Source: Smittium mucronatum (lineage: Eukaryota; Kickxellomycota; Harpellomycetes; Harpellales; Legeriomycetaceae). From it: a stretch of DNA of 24,435 bases. The stretch is taken from the NCBI GenBank assembly GCA_001953115.1, contig LSSL01003282.1:1-24435 (forward strand). The letters run 5' to 3'. The notes beneath the pieces are model-generated. The model made no database searches and had not been told where the DNA came from. It was given only the letters and a program-made list of their open reading frames with translations. Positions within the stretch are counted from its first letter, which is position 1; each line of letters begins with the position of its first letter. Position numbers and translations under genes: made by a program. Shown in pieces: positions 22,965-24,435 of this stretch.

Positions 22965-23798
22965 CGAGCACCATCAGCTGGCTGCCTCTCCCCCGACCCC
23001 GACCTCGTATTTTTCCTCAAAAAAACTGCGACTTATTTAGTAGCTTTTGGAAGTTATATTCTTGGTTATATTGCTGTGCATTTGGCTGATATATTTCAGC
23101 TGAACTGTACTGTTTAAATTCCTGTATTCGTTTTCGGCGGCAAAAGAGCCTCCAAATCCGTTTCAGCTTAGCCATCACAACTGTTTTGACTACGACATTA
23201 TATATTTTTGGATCTATTGCCGGTGTCACCGATATGCTACTGATTTGTGGAACCTTATCAGAAAATCTTTGCATGACAAATATCCTACAGCTGTTGCTTG
23301 TGTAATGCGTGTTAGTAAGTCGGCCGAAAAAAATTCACAACGAGTAAGCCAATTTCAGTGATGTTTGATCTTAAGAACTCTCTGAATATTTTTTTATGAT
23401 TCTGGTGGAAGAGAAGGACTACAGGTCTTTTCATTTTGGCTATTCTGGATTGAATTTCCATTATAATTGCGTCTTTCTTCTTGGCTATCGTGGAGACTCC
23501 ATCATTAAGTTTTGGTTAGCAGTATCCCATTTCGACTGTTCTTGGGAAATTCTAGAGACTGTTTCTCTCATACTTGATCGGTCATGGTCAATCTGAAGAA
23601 TTCCTAATTGATCATCAGAAGTATTTCTATAAGCTCTGGGTATTGAGAAAGGTATAGTGATTGTAGTCTTACAATAAGGTATTCATTTCCTGAATCCGGA
23701 ATTTCAAGATTCGGAATGGCCAATCTGCTTTGATTATTTAGCAAAAACTCGATCTTATTGCTTAATTCTTTTGCCAAAGCTGTTATTTGATCAGTCAT
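22965..23798 (-). pseudogene. Gag-like first ORF, broken, with RG-rich tail
   Basis: The ORF probably began at ATG 23798-23796 (MTDQITALAKELSNKIEFLL), a helical, Leu-rich start. It stays open to TAG 23606-23604. The reading continues in a second frame (SDDQLGILQIDHDRSSM to a TAG at 23487-23485), then a third (KKDAIIMEIQSRIAKMKRP, open to TAA 23314-23312), then a fourth from about 23274 (MQRFSDKVPQISSISVTP). The fourth has a TGA at 23019-23017 and continues in the same frame into GKIRGRGRGRGS. A heptad-like helix followed by a basic, Arg-Gly repeat tail is typical of nucleic-acid-binding Gag proteins. No zinc knuckle is visible. The total would be about 275-280 residues. Assignment rests on position before a DIRS-type Pol and on the RG tail. 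Confidence 0.6.
22981..23016 (-). other. Arg-Gly repeat coding the Gag tail
   Basis: The minus strand reads G-K-I-R-G-R-G-R-G-R-G-S without a break directly after the TGA at 23019-23017. It is locally GC-rich, visible on the plus strand as CCCCCGACCCCGACCTCG. The TGA is one transition away from CGA (Arg), which would suit this basic tail. Confidence 0.7.
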
Positions 23799-23801
23799 GT
23801 T

Positions 23802-23811
23802 AACTTTATAT
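23802..23811 (-). promoter_or_regulatory. TATA-like box just before the Gag ATG
   Basis: The minus strand reads TTATATAAAG and the ATG follows only six bases later. If used, the transcript would have almost no leader before this ATG. In such AT-rich DNA the match could be accidental. Confidence 0.25.
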
Positions 23812-23920
23812 AAACTAATGCAAGATTATAGATAAATGAAAATTTTCTTTTAAGTTAGGAAATGTACCTTTGCGATAAAAAAGATTATAGGGGATATGAA
23901 TAACGGGTTAAATAGTAATT

Positions 23921-24077
23921 ATCTGGCAATTTCATAAAAAATCTGATAGTTATTTGGAGAATCTGACAATTATTTTGATAACCTGACAAATTGGGAACCC
24001 CCTTTTAATTATATGACTATTTTAGCGATAATCTGCCAATAAAAGTGAAATTGTACACAGTTTTAAAATCTGCCAAT
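23921..24077. repeat. Degenerate ATCTGNCAAT array, partly on a 20-bp period
   Basis: Copies start at 23921 (ATCTGGCAAT), 23941 (ATCTGATAGT), 23961 (ATCTGACAAT) and 23981 (ACCTGACAAA), exactly 20 bases apart. More follow at 24011 (ATATGACTAT, weak), 24031 (ATCTGCCAAT) and 24068 (ATCTGCCAAT). Bases outside the decamer are poorly conserved. The array lies between the right terminus of the DIRS-like relic and its Gag ORF, the place of the element's leader. Confidence 0.75.
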
Positions 24078-24088
24078 GAGATATTCGA

Positions 24089-24202
24089 TATTAGGCGCCC
24101 AGTGCAATATCTGAATTTAATTACATCCTCAGCTTTTTTATCGAATAAAAGCACCGTAATCATTAAATACATTATTTTTCAAAAACTATGGGAAATTAAG
24201 TA
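24089..24202. repeat. Candidate right inverted terminal repeat of the DIRS-like relic
   Basis: TATTAGGCGC (24089-24098), CAATATCTG (24105-24113), TATGG (24187-24191) and AAGTA (24198-24202) are the inverted counterparts of blocks at 19412-19540. It lies upstream of the Gag ORF, as the 5' terminus should. Confidence 0.5.
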
Positions 24203-24251
24203 ATCATTGGATGTAACGATAAAATATGGTTTTATTGAAGTATCAAACGTT

Positions 24252-24354
24252 TTTTGAGAAAAACGCGTTTTACTGATAAATCTAAGCTTTTTTCAACTTG
24301 ATAAATTTTTTTAAAAAAAACTAGATTTCTCAAAATAACGCGTTTTTCTCAAAA
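24252..24354. repeat. 18-bp perfect inverted repeat with AACGCGTT core
   Basis: TTTTGAGAAAAACGCGTT (24252-24269) is matched exactly by AACGCGTTTTTCTCAAAA (24337-24354) with 67 bases between. AACGCGTT is itself palindromic, so each arm could also bind a dimer. A further TTTCTCAAAA sits at 24327-24336. No gene is visible in the loop. The arms lie just outside my right boundary of the DIRS-like relic and continue close to the window's end, so they may belong to another element. Confidence 0.85.
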
Positions 24355-24435
24355 TACTATTTTTTTTGACGCAATAGAATGCATTAATTGATATGGGCTG
24401 AATAATATCAAATTAGAAATATTTATCAAAATCAA

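Larger units (their letters stand above)
19412..24202 (-). mobile_element. DIRS-like tyrosine-recombinase retrotransposon relic
   Basis: On the minus strand the protein-like readings follow DIRS order: Gag-like (23798 to about 22965), RT (about 22503-21992), RNase H (about 21985-21690), linker (about 21690-21000) and tyrosine recombinase (about 20990-19940). This combination of an RT and RNase H pair with a YR instead of a DDE integrase defines the DIRS/Ngaro group. All domains carry stops and frameshifts, so the copy is inactive. I place the limits at degenerate inverted sequences, 19412-19540 and 24089-24202, giving about 4.8 kb, a normal size for the group. No LTRs or poly-A were seen. The region is clearly less AT-rich than the desert to its left, consistent with a later arrival than the desert sequence. 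Confidence 0.78.

Noticed and set aside
23396..23596. 66-codon plus-strand open frame
   Set aside because: Antisense to the Gag-like reading of the DIRS-like relic; no recognisable content.
23921..24077. CRISPR array
   Set aside because: The conserved part is only about ten degenerate bases on a 20-bp period in eukaryote-like DNA, without spacers of unique sequence or cas genes.
1..24435. Repeat-induced point mutation as cause of the decay
   Set aside because: Several disabling changes are not simple C-to-T transitions (for example GAT to GTT in the LINE F-x-D-D box, assuming an ancestral Asp), and many are indels at homopolymers, so no clear RIP pattern can be claimed.

Overview
The window looks like a gene-poor piece of a very AT-rich eukaryotic genome. 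I find no intact protein-coding gene, no rRNA or tRNA, no CRISPR array and nothing bacterial in layout. What can be recognised is decayed retroelement sequence at both ends, separated by about 18 kb of extremely AT-rich DNA with no coding capacity. The host cannot be named from the sequence. The composition and the combination of a LINE-type and a DIRS-type retroelement would fit an AT-rich microsporidian with large intergenic spaces, another early-diverging fungus or protist, or an invertebrate. I favour a microsporidian only weakly.

Region 1 (about 1-1475, + strand) is the 3' half of a non-LTR (LINE-type) reverse transcriptase. It carries an LRQG..SP motif, a ruined F-x-D-D box (FVDV), a KYLG motif, a thumb-like segment and a C-terminal Cys/His tail. 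Stop codons and at least two frame changes break it.

Region 2 (about 1476-19400) is AT desert. It contains microsatellites, short palindromes and one clear MITE-like foldback (about 5950-6261) built from inverted arrays of degenerate AATTGGRTRAAAT units around a C11 tract. The few open frames of 60-85 codons are what such base composition gives by chance.

Region 3 (about 19400-24210, - strand) is less AT-rich and holds the most interesting object: a heavily mutated DIRS-like, tyrosine-recombinase (YR) retrotransposon. Read leftward from 23798 it shows a Gag-like ORF ending in an Arg-Gly tail, a DIRS-style reverse transcriptase whose YLDD box has become Y-F-stop-I, an RNase H, a linker, and a YR domain that keeps its box I arginine and the terminal tyrosine. 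Degenerate inverted terminal sequences (19412-19540 and 24089-24202) seem to bound it. Between the YR and the left terminus lies a 304-bp double-hairpin foldback. Between the right terminus and Gag lies a row of decamers, partly on a 20-bp period. A separate 18-bp inverted repeat centred on AACGCGTT lies just outside (24252-24354).

In the intact ancestor the parts would have worked as one element: Gag packages the RNA, RT and RNase H make cDNA, and the YR integrates a circular form without target duplication. All copies here look dead.
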